Of a stretch of 7,069 nucleotides of DNA, positions 1 to 6,990 are shown in pieces (positions within the stretch are counted from its first letter, which is position 1; each line of letters begins with the position of its first letter). Source of the stretch: an uncultured Gammaproteobacteria bacterium. GTDB taxonomy: Bacteria > Pseudomonadota > Gammaproteobacteria > Pseudomonadales > DT-91. The notes under the pieces are model-generated. The model was not told the origin of the DNA. It made no database searches and was given only the letters and a program-made list of their open reading frames with translations. A program made the translations under genes and the position numbers. The stretch covers positions 1 to 7,069 of the forward strand of contig CAKMZU010000182.1 of the NCBI GenBank assembly GCA_929200485.1. Direction: 5' to 3'.

Positions 1-39
1 CTTAGCCTAATTTTTTTAACGAATACCTTTGTCCATGCT
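1..39 (+). other. Probable C-terminal part of a Sec signal peptide on the NSF-like protein
   Basis: In frame with the ATPase, bases 1-39 encode LSLIFLTNTFVHA, followed by GLKLKAKG. A hydrophobic stretch ending in V-H-A fits the -3/-1 rule for signal peptidase I, with cleavage expected between bases 39 and 40. About 39 polar residues then lead to M157. The positively charged start of the signal would lie left of the window. A single transmembrane anchor, or chance opening of the frame in A/T-rich DNA, are the alternatives. Confidence 0.5.
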
Positions 40-2217
40 GGATTAAAGCTTAAAGCAAAAGGGAATAGTCAATACATCAGCACAAACACCGAGCCGCAAG
101 GGTCGCCTACAAAATTACATAGCATTATAAAACCAACCAAAGAAACTGAACTATCGATGAGCAAGGTGAATGAATTCTGTTGCTATAAGATACCTAAATC
201 CTATGAGTCAAAGGAATTAGCATGCGCCCCTCTTTGTTTTATAAATGAAGATAAAGTTAAACAATTTGGAAAAAAATATTACTGGTTACGCCACATAGAA
301 AATAATACAAAAACACCTGTTAAATTACAGGGTTCAAAAGATGCCAATACTGATCAACTCTTGCTAAACATGTCACTAAGGCAAGTTTTGCAAGCAAGTT
401 TTAATGATAAATTGACGTTAGATGCCTGTAATATAGACATTATGCAACCCGCAAAAAAAATTACCATTGCTATCAGTTCAAATAAAACACAAAAGAAAAG
501 TCAACAGATGAGCTATTTGCAATTCACTCAGTACCTAAAAGAACAATATATTAACCATGAAGTACCCATCGAATATAAAACTGAATATGCATTAAAAACC
601 TCCGCTGGGAATTTAAAAATAAACTTTGCACCCAATGATGAAATGGTTAGAGAAAGTTTCGGTATCCTCAATACAGAAACAGAGATTGCTGGCATTGACG
701 ACAGCAAAAGCAACATAAATATTCAAAATAAACCCGTAAACATGATTGGTAACGAGCTTAAATCTGAATTTATTTTGGATTCATCAAACTATGGGGTTGC
801 TGGCCACACTGCAGATTTATCGCAGCTTGTTCAAAGTTGCATATTTCCATCAATAGTTAACCCTGAATTCAAAAAATCCTTTAATATTCTTAACAGTAAG
901 GGTGCATTGCTTTATGGACCTCCTGGAACCGGCAAAACAGCATTTGTTCGAGCAATTGAGAAAATTTATGGCGATATGAACATCCCTGTCATCACTGAAA
1001 AAATTGCCGGCCCAGAAATTATGAGTAAATGGATAGGTCAATCTGAAGAAAATCTGCGTAACCTCTTCACACAGAATCTCCCAGATGAAGGTGTCAAGCT
1101 TATTTTAATCGATGAAATAGATGCCTTAGTTCCATCAAGAGGAAGTTCTGATACTGCCTCCAGTTATAAAGACAGTTTGGTAAACCAGTTTTTGGCCTTA
1201 CTTGACGGTCTTGAGACAAATCCAAAGGTATTATTATTTGCAACCACAAACCGCCTTGAATTAATTGATAAAGCCCTTCTAAGACCTGGAAGGCTGGGAG
1301 AACATTACAAATTCTCATTACCTGATTACGACTGCAGAAAAGATATTTTTAAAATACACACTAAAAAATTAAGAGATAATAGCGCCATAGAAATCAATGA
1401 TTTCAGCTACTTAGCTGAGAAAACAGAAAACTGGAGTGGTGCTGAAATAGAGGAGATCATCAGAAAAGCCTGTGGTATTGCATTACTTGAAACGCAAATA
1501 ATAAACACTGATGACAGTAAGCAGAATATTTTCAATCCACAGGCCATGGCAAAAGTAACAAATATTTTTGTTACAAAAAAACACTTGGATAAAGCATTCA
1601 TGTCCATTAAACCTCAAAATATTAACTTAACATCTGAACTACTGTTAAATACTCCTTATACATTTGAAAATTTTAAAGAAACAGAAAAGGCTCAGGAACT
1701 AATAGAAACATTTAAAGCAGGCAACACACAAAAGAATACTATTCTGATAAGGGGCAAAGAAAAATCGGGCAAAACAACGCTTGCATTGCTGCTTGCTCGA
1801 CTTATGGGCGGTGCTCTATCTTATCTCCCAGCAAAAGATATCACATCACATGCAACCACTCAATCTAAGTCTCAAGCATTGATTTGTGCATTTGACACCA
1901 AGCCTAAAGATGCCAAATCTGTCGTCATACTTGACGATCTGACTGAAATGCTCAACTATCACGTTAGACTGCAAGGACACTATAATTCGACACTCGACAG
2001 CCTGATTAAGTCACAAATGAAAGAATCACCAGATTCAAATGAAAAAACGAAAATATTACTCATAGCGACCGCTAATGAGACAATACCTTTCCTAGAGAAA
2101 TTGTTTAGCGATAGGGTAATCATAATCGACAAGCACTCACTTGAATATGGAGAGCCATCAAATAACAGCATTACTCGTAACGAAGAATTCTGGCAGGCGA
2201 TAACTTCGCCGCCCTAA
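1..2217 (+). CDS. NSF/Sec18-like double-ring AAA+ ATPase, 5' end outside window
   Basis: In eukaryotes NSF uses ATP to pull apart SNARE complexes after membrane fusion. Counting from the ATG at 157, an NSF-type N domain spans about residues 17-165. D1 follows with Walker A GPPGTGKT (254-261), an aromatic pore loop KWIGQS (W292), Walker B LILIDEID (D319/E320), sensor-1 N365 and arginine fingers R376/R379 in LLRPGR. An NSF-like linker (SIKP, 483-486) leads to D2, with Walker A GKEKSGKT (533-540), the NSF-type DD Walker B VVILDDL (593-594) and no arginine fingers. D1 therefore looks catalytic and D2 structural, as in NSF. The frame is open from base 1 with no ATG, GTG or TTG before 157, and 157 has no good ribosome site, so the true start probably lies upstream. 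The C-terminus is about 45 residues shorter than NSF after the last D2 strand. Its last 15 or so codons overlap lolE in antisense. By eye the gene is more A/T-rich than the lol genes. p97/Cdc48 is less likely because of the D2 motifs; FtsH is excluded by the lack of HEXXH. Confidence 0.85.
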   Translation, partial: LSLIFLTNTFVHAGLKLKAKGNSQYISTNTEPQGSPTKLHSIIKPTKETELSMSKVNEFCCYKIPKSYESKELACAPLCFINEDKVKQFGKKYYWLRHIENNTKTPVKLQGSKDANTDQLLLNMSLRQVLQASFNDKLTLDACNIDIMQPAKKITIAISSNKTQKKSQQMSYLQFTQYLKEQYINHEVPIEYKTEYALKTSAGNLKINFAPNDEMVRESFGILNTETEIAGIDDSKSNINIQNKPVNMIGNELKSEFILDSSNYGVAGHTADLSQLVQSCIFPSIVNPEFKKSFNILNSKGALLYGPPGTGKTAFVRAIEKIYGDMNIPVITEKIAGPEIMSKWIGQSEENLRNLFTQNLPDEGVKLILIDEIDALVPSRGSSDTASSYKDSLVNQFLALLDGLETNPKVLLFATTNRLELIDKALLRPGRLGEHYKFSLPDYDCRKDIFKIHTKKLRDNSAIEINDFSYLAEKTENWSGAEIEEIIRKACGIALLETQIINTDDSKQNIFNPQAMAKVTNIFVTKKHLDKAFMSIKPQNINLTSELLLNTPYTFENFKETEKAQELIETFKAGNTQKNTILIRGKEKSGKTTLALLLARLMGGALSYLPAKDITSHATTQSKSQALICAFDTKPKDAKSVVILDDLTEMLNYHVRLQGHYNSTLDSLIKSQMKESPDSNEKTKILLIATANETIPFLEKLFSDRVIIIDKHSLEYGEPSNNSITRNEEFWQAITSPP
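1555..1574. other. Perfect 8-bp inverted repeat inside the NSF-like gene
   Basis: GTAACAAA and TTTGTTAC are separated by four bases, within the end of D1 just before the D1-D2 linker. On the minus strand the hairpin is followed by TTTT, so it could weakly terminate antisense transcription running through from lolE. The stem is A/T-rich and lies about 600 bp past the lolE stop, so it may simply reflect the coding sequence (VTNIFVT). Confidence 0.25.
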
Positions 2218-3391
2218 CCGCAGGAATGATCGTAGCCACCAAGCATAATCCCAATGCCATCAAGCTGATGACAGCAATATCTTCTATACGAATATCGGTG
2301 GGCAAATAATCAATCGGGTAGATCTCTGTTTTTAAGAGCTGACTGCCCAGTATTTGTTCACCCCAATTGACCAGCTTTGGCAAGCCGAAGCTTAACAGCA
2401 CACCAAACACAATGCCGAATAAAACCCCCATCACGCCAATCGCTGCTCCCTGAAAGATAAAGATGCCCAAAATCTGCCGCCGCGTGCATCCGAGCGTTCG
2501 AAGTATCGCTACATCAGAGGCCTTATCATTGACTGCAAGGATCAAGGTCGAGACTAAATTAAAAGCGGCTACTGCAATAATGATGAACACCAATAAAACG
2601 ATGAGTTTACGGGACATTTGAACCGCTTGATAAAGATTACCCAAAGATGATGTCCAATCACTGGCATAAGGCAGGCCAAGGGCAAAGCGCTGATCGATGG
2701 CCACTTCCTGCGATTTGAATATATCCTTTAAATACAGTCGAATGCCGTTAACCGCTTGCAAATCTTGAAAACCTTGAAGCTTTGCTAGCGTTTGGCGATC
2801 GGTTAGCCCGAGTTTATGATCCATCTGTGTGCCCGTTCGGATGATACCTACCACCTTCATCTCAATAGGCACTGGTGCACTAATGGATTGGTTTGCTCCC
2901 ATAAATTGTATGGATTCCCCTGGATTCACGCCTAAATGACTTGCGACAGCTTCACCTAAAATAATTTCATTTGCATGCGTAAACCCTTCAAACCCCATTA
3001 CCTTAAGTTTTTGCAAAAGGAGACTGTTCTCAGGTTGTTCGTCCGGATCAAAGCTTGTCAGAAACAACGGTTTAATTTTATCACCCTGAACAAGCATCCC
3101 CTGAAAAAAACTAAAAGGGGACGCCGCTTCCACTTCAGGGTGTGTTTTGGCTGATTCAACCAGGGTTTGCCAGTTTGACAGGGGTTCATCCGACACCAAT
3201 GTCACATGGGGTACGATATTAATAATCTTTTCTTTCAGCGCCTGATCAAACCCATTCATCACAGACGTCACCAGGATAAGCAGGCTAACAGCCAGAACCA
3301 TCCCCAAGGTTGAGATTCGGGAGATAAAAGCAACTAAGTGACTTTGCTGCCGACTAAAACTATATCGTAGACCTATAAATCGACTAAGCAC
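2171..3391 (-). CDS. lolE: LolE, permease subunit of the lipoprotein-releasing ABC transporter
   Basis: LolE pairs with LolC in the inner membrane. The LolCD2E complex extracts outer-membrane lipoproteins from the inner membrane and passes them to the periplasmic chaperone LolA. The 406 residues match the family length and plan: an N-terminal IGLRYSFSR motif, TM1 at about 22-46 ending in SVMNGF, a large periplasmic domain, then TM2-TM4 at about 262-286, 309-336 and 371-391. The DVAILRTLG coupling segment and the C-terminus SPARILRYE are intact. It is called LolE rather than LolC because it resembles LolE in the QMDHKLGLT segment, around TEIYPIDYLP and near the C-terminus, and lacks the LolC hook. 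The start is GTG at 3391, overlapping the lolD stop by 8 bp, with a GAGG site inside lolD. Its 3' end overlaps the convergent NSF-like gene by 47 bp and no terminator is visible at the junction. Confidence 0.93.
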   Translation of the reverse strand: MLSRFIGLRYSFSRQQSHLVAFISRISTLGMVLAVSLLILVTSVMNGFDQALKEKIINIVPHVTLVSDEPLSNWQTLVESAKTHPEVEAASPFSFFQGMLVQGDKIKPLFLTSFDPDEQPENSLLLQKLKVMGFEGFTHANEIILGEAVASHLGVNPGESIQFMGANQSISAPVPIEMKVVGIIRTGTQMDHKLGLTDRQTLAKLQGFQDLQAVNGIRLYLKDIFKSQEVAIDQRFALGLPYASDWTSSLGNLYQAVQMSRKLIVLLVFIIIAVAAFNLVSTLILAVNDKASDVAILRTLGCTRRQILGIFIFQGAAIGVMGVLFGIVFGVLLSFGLPKLVNWGEQILGSQLLKTEIYPIDYLPTDIRIEDIAVISLMALGLCLVATIIPAVRAAKLSPARILRYE

Positions 3392-4100
3392 CGCTCACCT
3401 CTGGCACACCACGCTCTTTACCTTTGATTTCCTTTAAATGACCATCATGAAGGGAAAGAACACGCTGTTGGAGATTCGCTAAATGATTATCATGCGTCAC
3501 AATAACAAAGCTGCTATTGTGCTCCGTATTTAACCGCTTAATTAATTGCTGAATTTTATCGGCTGTTCCTTCATCAAGGTTACCTGTCGGCTCATCCATT
3601 AATACGACAGCAGGTTCAGTCACTAATGCACGTGCAATGGCCACCCGTTGACGCTCACCACCTGATAACGCATAAGGCCTATGATCTGCACGCTTTGCCA
3701 AATCAACATCACTTAATAGCGCAGCCGCTTTTTGATAAGCCTTTGCCTTAGGCAAGCCACGAATCAATAAAGGCATAGCCACATTTTCAATGGCTGAAAA
3801 TTCACCTAATAAATGATGAAATTGGTAAACAAATCCCATCTGGTGATTACGTAGATTAGCCAGCGCTTTATCTGATAATTTCCCAAGATCTTCGCCTGCA
3901 ACGACAACCTTGCCTGTGTCGCACTGATCTAACCCACCCAAGAGATTTAGCAGTGTCGATTTACCTGCACCTGAAGATCCTACAATAGCGATCGATTCAC
4001 CTGCTTCTATTTCTAAATCGATGGCTTTGAGTACTTCAACCCTAAGCCCTGCCTGACGATAAGACTTCGATGCCGCCTGACAATGAATAACAGTTCCCAA
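3384..4100 (-). CDS. lolD: LolD, ATPase subunit of the lipoprotein-releasing ABC transporter
   Basis: LolD is the cytoplasmic nucleotide-binding subunit; two copies drive lipoprotein extraction by LolC/LolE. All ABC motifs are present: Walker A GSSGAGKST (41-49), the Q-loop in VYQFHHLL (Q93), signature LSGGE (145-149), Walker B VVLMDEP with catalytic E170, D-loop GNLD (173-176) and the H-loop H203. The YQFHHLL motif followed by ENVAMPLLI is characteristic of LolD compared with MacB or FtsE. Its 238 residues are close to the 233 of E. coli LolD. The start is TTG at 4100, chosen because a strong AGGAG site lies 6 bases upstream and no ATG or GTG fits the N-terminus. It begins 9 bp after the lolC stop and overlaps lolE by 8 bp, consistent with one transcript. 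Nothing looks degraded. Confidence 0.95.
   Translation of the reverse strand: MGTVIHCQAASKSYRQAGLRVEVLKAIDLEIEAGESIAIVGSSGAGKSTLLNLLGGLDQCDTGKVVVAGEDLGKLSDKALANLRNHQMGFVYQFHHLLGEFSAIENVAMPLLIRGLPKAKAYQKAAALLSDVDLAKRADHRPYALSGGERQRVAIARALVTEPAVVLMDEPTGNLDEGTADKIQQLIKRLNTEHNSSFVIVTHDNHLANLQQRVLSLHDGHLKEIKGKERGVPEVSGA
3395..3401 (-). promoter_or_regulatory. Ribosome binding site of lolE inside the end of lolD
   Basis: The minus strand reads GAGGTGA here. The GAGG core lies 6 bases before the GTG start at 3391. It decides the GTG start and points to translational coupling, because the lolD stop (3384-3386) lies just downstream of the lolE start. Confidence 0.7.
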
Positions 4101-4105
4101 TACGT

Positions 4106-4112
4106 TCTCCTA
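4106..4112 (-). promoter_or_regulatory. Ribosome binding site of lolD overlapping the lolC stop
   Basis: The minus strand reads TAGGAGA. The first three bases are the lolC stop codon TAG (4112-4110), and AGGAG lies 6 bases before the TTG start at 4100. This supports the TTG start and suggests that ribosomes finishing lolC reinitiate at lolD. Confidence 0.8.
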
Positions 4113-5351
4113 CTGATACTGCAAAGCTTCTATGGGTTTAATTTTGGTTGCTCTAAATGCAGGATACAAAATAAAAACCGTACTTAATATCAAGGTTAAT
4201 CCAATAACATAAAAAACATCACTCCACTGAAGCTCAGAAGGTAATCCTGTGATATAAAAAACGTTAGGATCAAAAATATAAAACCCAAAAAGTTGTTCAA
4301 CGGCAGAAATCAATCCGGCTAAATTCCAGGATAAAAAGATACCAATGGCACAGCCAAAAACTACACTAATCATCGCCAGGCTTAAACCCTGAACCAGAAA
4401 AATTCTTAATACCGCTAATGGTTGCATCCCCATCATTCGAAGGACTGCGATGTCATTCCGCTTTTGAGAGACCATCATGCTCATCATGGAAATAAGATTA
4501 AACGCAGCCACTGCAATCACCAAGGTTAACATTAGCATCACCATGACTTTTTCCATTTTTATCGCGCTGAAAAGCTCTTGACGGGACATCTCCCAAGTGG
4601 TGATGGTTAGATTATGTTTTTCAATATAAGGATCATTTTTCAACGAATGATAAATCGTACTTACACTAAAGATATCGTTGGTATTCACCCGAAGAGCATC
4701 GACTTGCCCTTTTAAACCAGCCAATAATTTAGCATCGTTAAGTCGTATGAAAGCATCTGTGGCATCAACATCAGCGCCGGCTTCAAATAGTCCCATCACC
4801 GTAAATTGCTTGGTTCGAGGCTTTATACCGAAGGGGGTTACTAACATTTTAGGGAAAGTCACTGTCACCTTCTGCCCCAGCTGGACGCCAAGCTGAAAAG
4901 CAATACCTGAGCCCAGAATGATACCAAAAGGGTGCTGATTAAAATCTTTCAGGTTACCGACAGTCAATATCCTGGGTAAGTCTGTTATGGTTTTTTCAGA
5001 TTCAATATCGATGCCATTTAAAGTCACTGCCAGAAGCTGTGATTTTGTAGCAATCATAGCGTCTCCGCCTACCCAGGGAGACACACCAGTAATCGACTTA
5101 TTTTGAAGCAAATGGTTTTTTAATGATGAATAATCATCAATTGGCCCTTTGCCTGAAATAACCAAATGAGGAATAACCGATAATATACGCTGTTTGATTT
5201 CTGACTGAAACCCATTCATCACAGAAAGCACAACAATCAACGCCGCAATACCCAGCATCATGCCTAAAAGTGACACCCACGATAATAACGATAAAAAACC
5301 CTGCTGATTTTTTGATCGTTGATACCTTAGACCAATCCATGCAGAAAGCAC
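4110..5351 (-). CDS. lolC: LolC, permease subunit carrying the LolA-binding hook
   Basis: LolC is the subunit of the LolCDE inner-membrane complex that recruits LolA through a protruding periplasmic hook. Its 413 residues show the family plan: IGLRYQRS start, TM1 at about 20-45 ending in SVMNGF, a periplasmic domain, then TM2-TM4 at about 267-293, 316-342 and 376-397. C-terminal hallmarks are NDIAVLRMMG and PIEALQYQ. The segment around residues 166-180 containing TPFGIKPR corresponds to the LolC hook region (TPMG-IP in E. coli), which favours LolC over LolE. The start is GTG at 5351, the only usable start because an in-frame TAG lies seven codons upstream. The ribosome site is weak. It is the first gene of the operon. 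The 78-bp gap to the upstream orphan gene on the same strand contains a TAGAAT that could be a -10 element, but no good -35, so whether lolC has its own promoter is unresolved. Confidence 0.93.
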   Translation of the reverse strand: MLSAWIGLRYQRSKNQQGFLSLLSWVSLLGMMLGIAALIVVLSVMNGFQSEIKQRILSVIPHLVISGKGPIDDYSSLKNHLLQNKSITGVSPWVGGDAMIATKSQLLAVTLNGIDIESEKTITDLPRILTVGNLKDFNQHPFGIILGSGIAFQLGVQLGQKVTVTFPKMLVTPFGIKPRTKQFTVMGLFEAGADVDATDAFIRLNDAKLLAGLKGQVDALRVNTNDIFSVSTIYHSLKNDPYIEKHNLTITTWEMSRQELFSAIKMEKVMVMLMLTLVIAVAAFNLISMMSMMVSQKRNDIAVLRMMGMQPLAVLRIFLVQGLSLAMISVVFGCAIGIFLSWNLAGLISAVEQLFGFYIFDPNVFYITGLPSELQWSDVFYVIGLTLILSTVFILYPAFRATKIKPIEALQYQ

Positions 5352-5429
5352 TATAAATACAACTCTAGCCTATAAAAAAATGATTCTAGCAGCTTGTTCT
5401 CAAAGATCGAAGCATTGAATCACACCTTT

Positions 5430-6134
5430 CTACAGTAGCTGATAACTTAATCTATCATTTTCACTTATAAGAAAATTGATACGCTCGGCATTTAAAGTTT
5501 GTTCGAAGTGCTTTCTAAATTCCTCTTTAAAGGATTTGATATCATGATCGCTCTCATAAGTCACAGGGTTGATTCCTTCAGGAGCGTTATAACGCGTCAT
5601 CAGGTAACCCCTTATTGAACTGCACTCCTCGACAATAAGTCTAATTAACGGAAATTCACACGTTTCTATTGATATTATTTTCAAGCGGTTTTCTGGGTCC
5701 TTTACCAAACTCTCCAATTCTTCATTTCTTTGATTTTTATCACCTCCTCCAGATTCATGTAGTTTGTTCATTTTTTTCCTATAATCATCCAGGACATCTT
5801 CTTTCAATATAATTTTTTTATATACTCTTGCATCAGGCATAAGCGATTTGTCATTGCCTTGCATTGCCTTGCGGACAAATATTAAAGACGTAGCATACGG
5901 TTCTTGAAAATGATTAGTGGTATCTGCTTCTTTAGGATAATGAATTAATATTTTAAGGAAATGCCTGAATGTTTCTGTCGTTTTACCTCCTTTGTTATTT
6001 AAAGCCGCTTTAAACGGTATCAATTTAATCCTAGCAGTGGATGCCAATTCAGTCTCGCTAGAAGTCGGCAAACAAAAAGCGGCATGAGAACCAAGAAAAA
6101 ACGTAAATAGAATACATTGTAGACATTTAAGCAT
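5430..6134 (-). CDS. Exported protein of unknown function, 234 residues
   Basis: I do not recognise this family. The N-terminus MLKCLQCILFTFFLGSHAAF is a clear signal peptide: a lysine, a hydrophobic core, then small residues, with cleavage expected near residues 18-21. C21 is preceded by A-A-F, a poor lipobox, so a lipoprotein is unlikely. The mature part is soluble and charged. Residues 105-155 are rich in K, E and D, probably helical, and broken by a glycine run at about 129-131. Residues 155-185 contain two cysteines (C159, C171) that could form a disulfide outside the cytoplasm. A FKEEFRKHFEQ helix follows near 202-212. It uses ATG at 6134 without a recognisable ribosome site, though the signal peptide supports this start. 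It lies 78 bp upstream of lolC on the same strand. It could be a periplasmic protein or, in an intracellular bacterium, a secreted factor; neither can be shown here. Confidence 0.7.
   Translation of the reverse strand: MLKCLQCILFTFFLGSHAAFCLPTSSETELASTARIKLIPFKAALNNKGGKTTETFRHFLKILIHYPKEADTTNHFQEPYATSLIFVRKAMQGNDKSLMPDARVYKKIILKEDVLDDYRKKMNKLHESGGGDKNQRNEELESLVKDPENRLKIISIETCEFPLIRLIVEECSSIRGYLMTRYNAPEGINPVTYESDHDIKSFKEEFRKHFEQTLNAERINFLISENDRLSYQLL
5852..5871. repeat. 10-bp direct tandem duplication within the exported-protein gene
   Basis: CATTGCCTTG occurs twice in immediate succession on the plus strand, covering codons for about R88 to M91/N94 of the exported protein. The unit is not a multiple of three, so gain or loss of one copy would shift the reading frame. 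Confidence 0.8.
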
Positions 6135-6170
6135 TAGTAACTAATTTAGGTTAGCTAAACGCCTAATTAG
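6134..6170. promoter_or_regulatory. Nested inverted repeats of TTAG/CTAA upstream of the exported-protein gene
   Basis: The 37 bp just upstream of the ATG contain TTAG-TAA-CTAA, the perfect palindrome TTAGCTAA (6151-6158) and CTAATTAG. TTAGG (6146-6150) and CCTAA (6162-6166) flank the central palindrome as an outer inverted repeat. The position fits an operator or a 5' leader hairpin. No convincing sigma-70 promoter pair is visible beside it. The rest of the 6171-6323 gap holds only a short ATTTAC/GTAAAT hairpin at 6204-6219. Confidence 0.35.
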
Positions 6171-6323
6171 AGTGATGATTACACGGAAGTTCCTTTATCC
6201 ATTATTTACAAGGGTAAATGTCTCTTCTCACTGAACTAAACGCCGTCCAGCATTAATCGAATTGATAAAACAAAGCACCATCAGCTTCATCAAGTGACTT
6301 TGTATATAAAATACCTTCCTTAT

Positions 6324-6942
6324 CTGAATAAGATGATCATTACGGCAACGCAGATGATGGAATCGATGATTGAAAATGCATTACCGACACGTGCAGAAGT
6401 GTTTGATGTAGCGAATGCGGTTATTGATGGAGCAGATGCTGTGATGTTATCCGCCGTATCAGCTGCGGGTAAATACCCTCGAAGCTGTGGCTGCTATGCA
6501 GCGAATCATTCTAGATGCTGAACAGTATCCTGCGATTATTAAATCTCAACATCGCGTTAACGAAAAATACACCCGTATTGATGAGGCTATCGGGTTGTCG
6601 TTGATGTATGCAGCGAACCATTTAGATGGCGTCAAGGAAATTATTTGCATGACAAAATCGGGTTATACGCCACAAATTATGTCGTGTATCCATTCAGATA
6701 TTCCGATTTTGGCGTTTTCCAGACGAGAGCAAACACGTTTTCGTTTGGCGCTTTGTCGAGGCGTTTATGCCATTGATGCTGATAAGGCAGTTGAGTCAAC
6801 AACAGAAACTCACCAATGGGTAAGTGAACAGCTCTGAAAAATTGGCTACGCAACGGACGGTGACTGGGTGATTTTTGCGAACGGTAAACATCATCAGCTA
6901 GGTGGTACGAATAATATGACTATTATTCGTATTGGAGACTAG
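6324..6942 (+). pseudogene. pykA: Pyruvate kinase remnant (C-terminal part), frameshifted and interrupted
   Basis: Pyruvate kinase makes pyruvate and ATP from phosphoenolpyruvate and ADP. Homology starts at LNK (6324) and runs through [22 protein letters not shown] and the MLSA-AAGKYP segment, then the C-terminal allosteric domain with MYAANHL, MTKSG and SRREQT, and ends at TNNMTIIRIGD with TAG at 6940-6942. ATQMMES is PykA-type rather than the PykF ATKMLDS. Roughly the first 270 residues, with most of the barrel and active site, are absent. At about 6480 the frame shifts: after KYP the expected SEAVAAM resumes one frame on, consistent with loss of two bases. A TGA at 6835-6837 interrupts the frame 35 codons before the natural end. 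The usually conserved E of LSAETAAG is V here. No start or ribosome site precedes 6324. The two open pieces (from 6294 and 6487) are fragments of this one gene and not separate proteins. Confidence 0.92.
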
Positions 6943-6990
6943 GAGGCCCTCCTGGCGAATTCAAAACTCTTTATTCAAGTGCTATCGGTG

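Noticed and set aside
528..2171. Several minus-strand open frames of 62-72 codons inside the NSF-like gene
   Set aside because: They lie antisense to well-conserved AAA motifs and have no recognisable content; they are shadows of the real gene.
157..2217. Assignment as FtsH or p97/Cdc48
   Set aside because: There is no HEXXH protease motif, and the second ring has SGKT, a DD Walker B and no arginine fingers, as in NSF rather than p97.
4678..4896. Plus-strand open frame of 72 codons
   Set aside because: It is antisense to the conserved periplasmic domain of lolC and resembles no family.
5137..5340. Minus-strand open frame of 67 codons
   Set aside because: It is an alternative frame within the 5' part of lolC, whose own frame matches the family across this stretch.
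6294..6521. A separate 75-residue protein starting at GTG 6294
   Set aside because: From 6324 it reads as pyruvate kinase until the frameshift at about 6480, after which its sequence is meaningless; it is a pseudogene fragment.
6487..6837. A separate 116-residue protein
   Set aside because: It is the continuation of the same pyruvate kinase remnant after the frameshift, ended by the internal TGA.
6943..6960. AGGAG/CTCCT dyad as a terminator after the pyruvate kinase remnant
   Set aside because: The stem is only 5 bp and no T-run follows.
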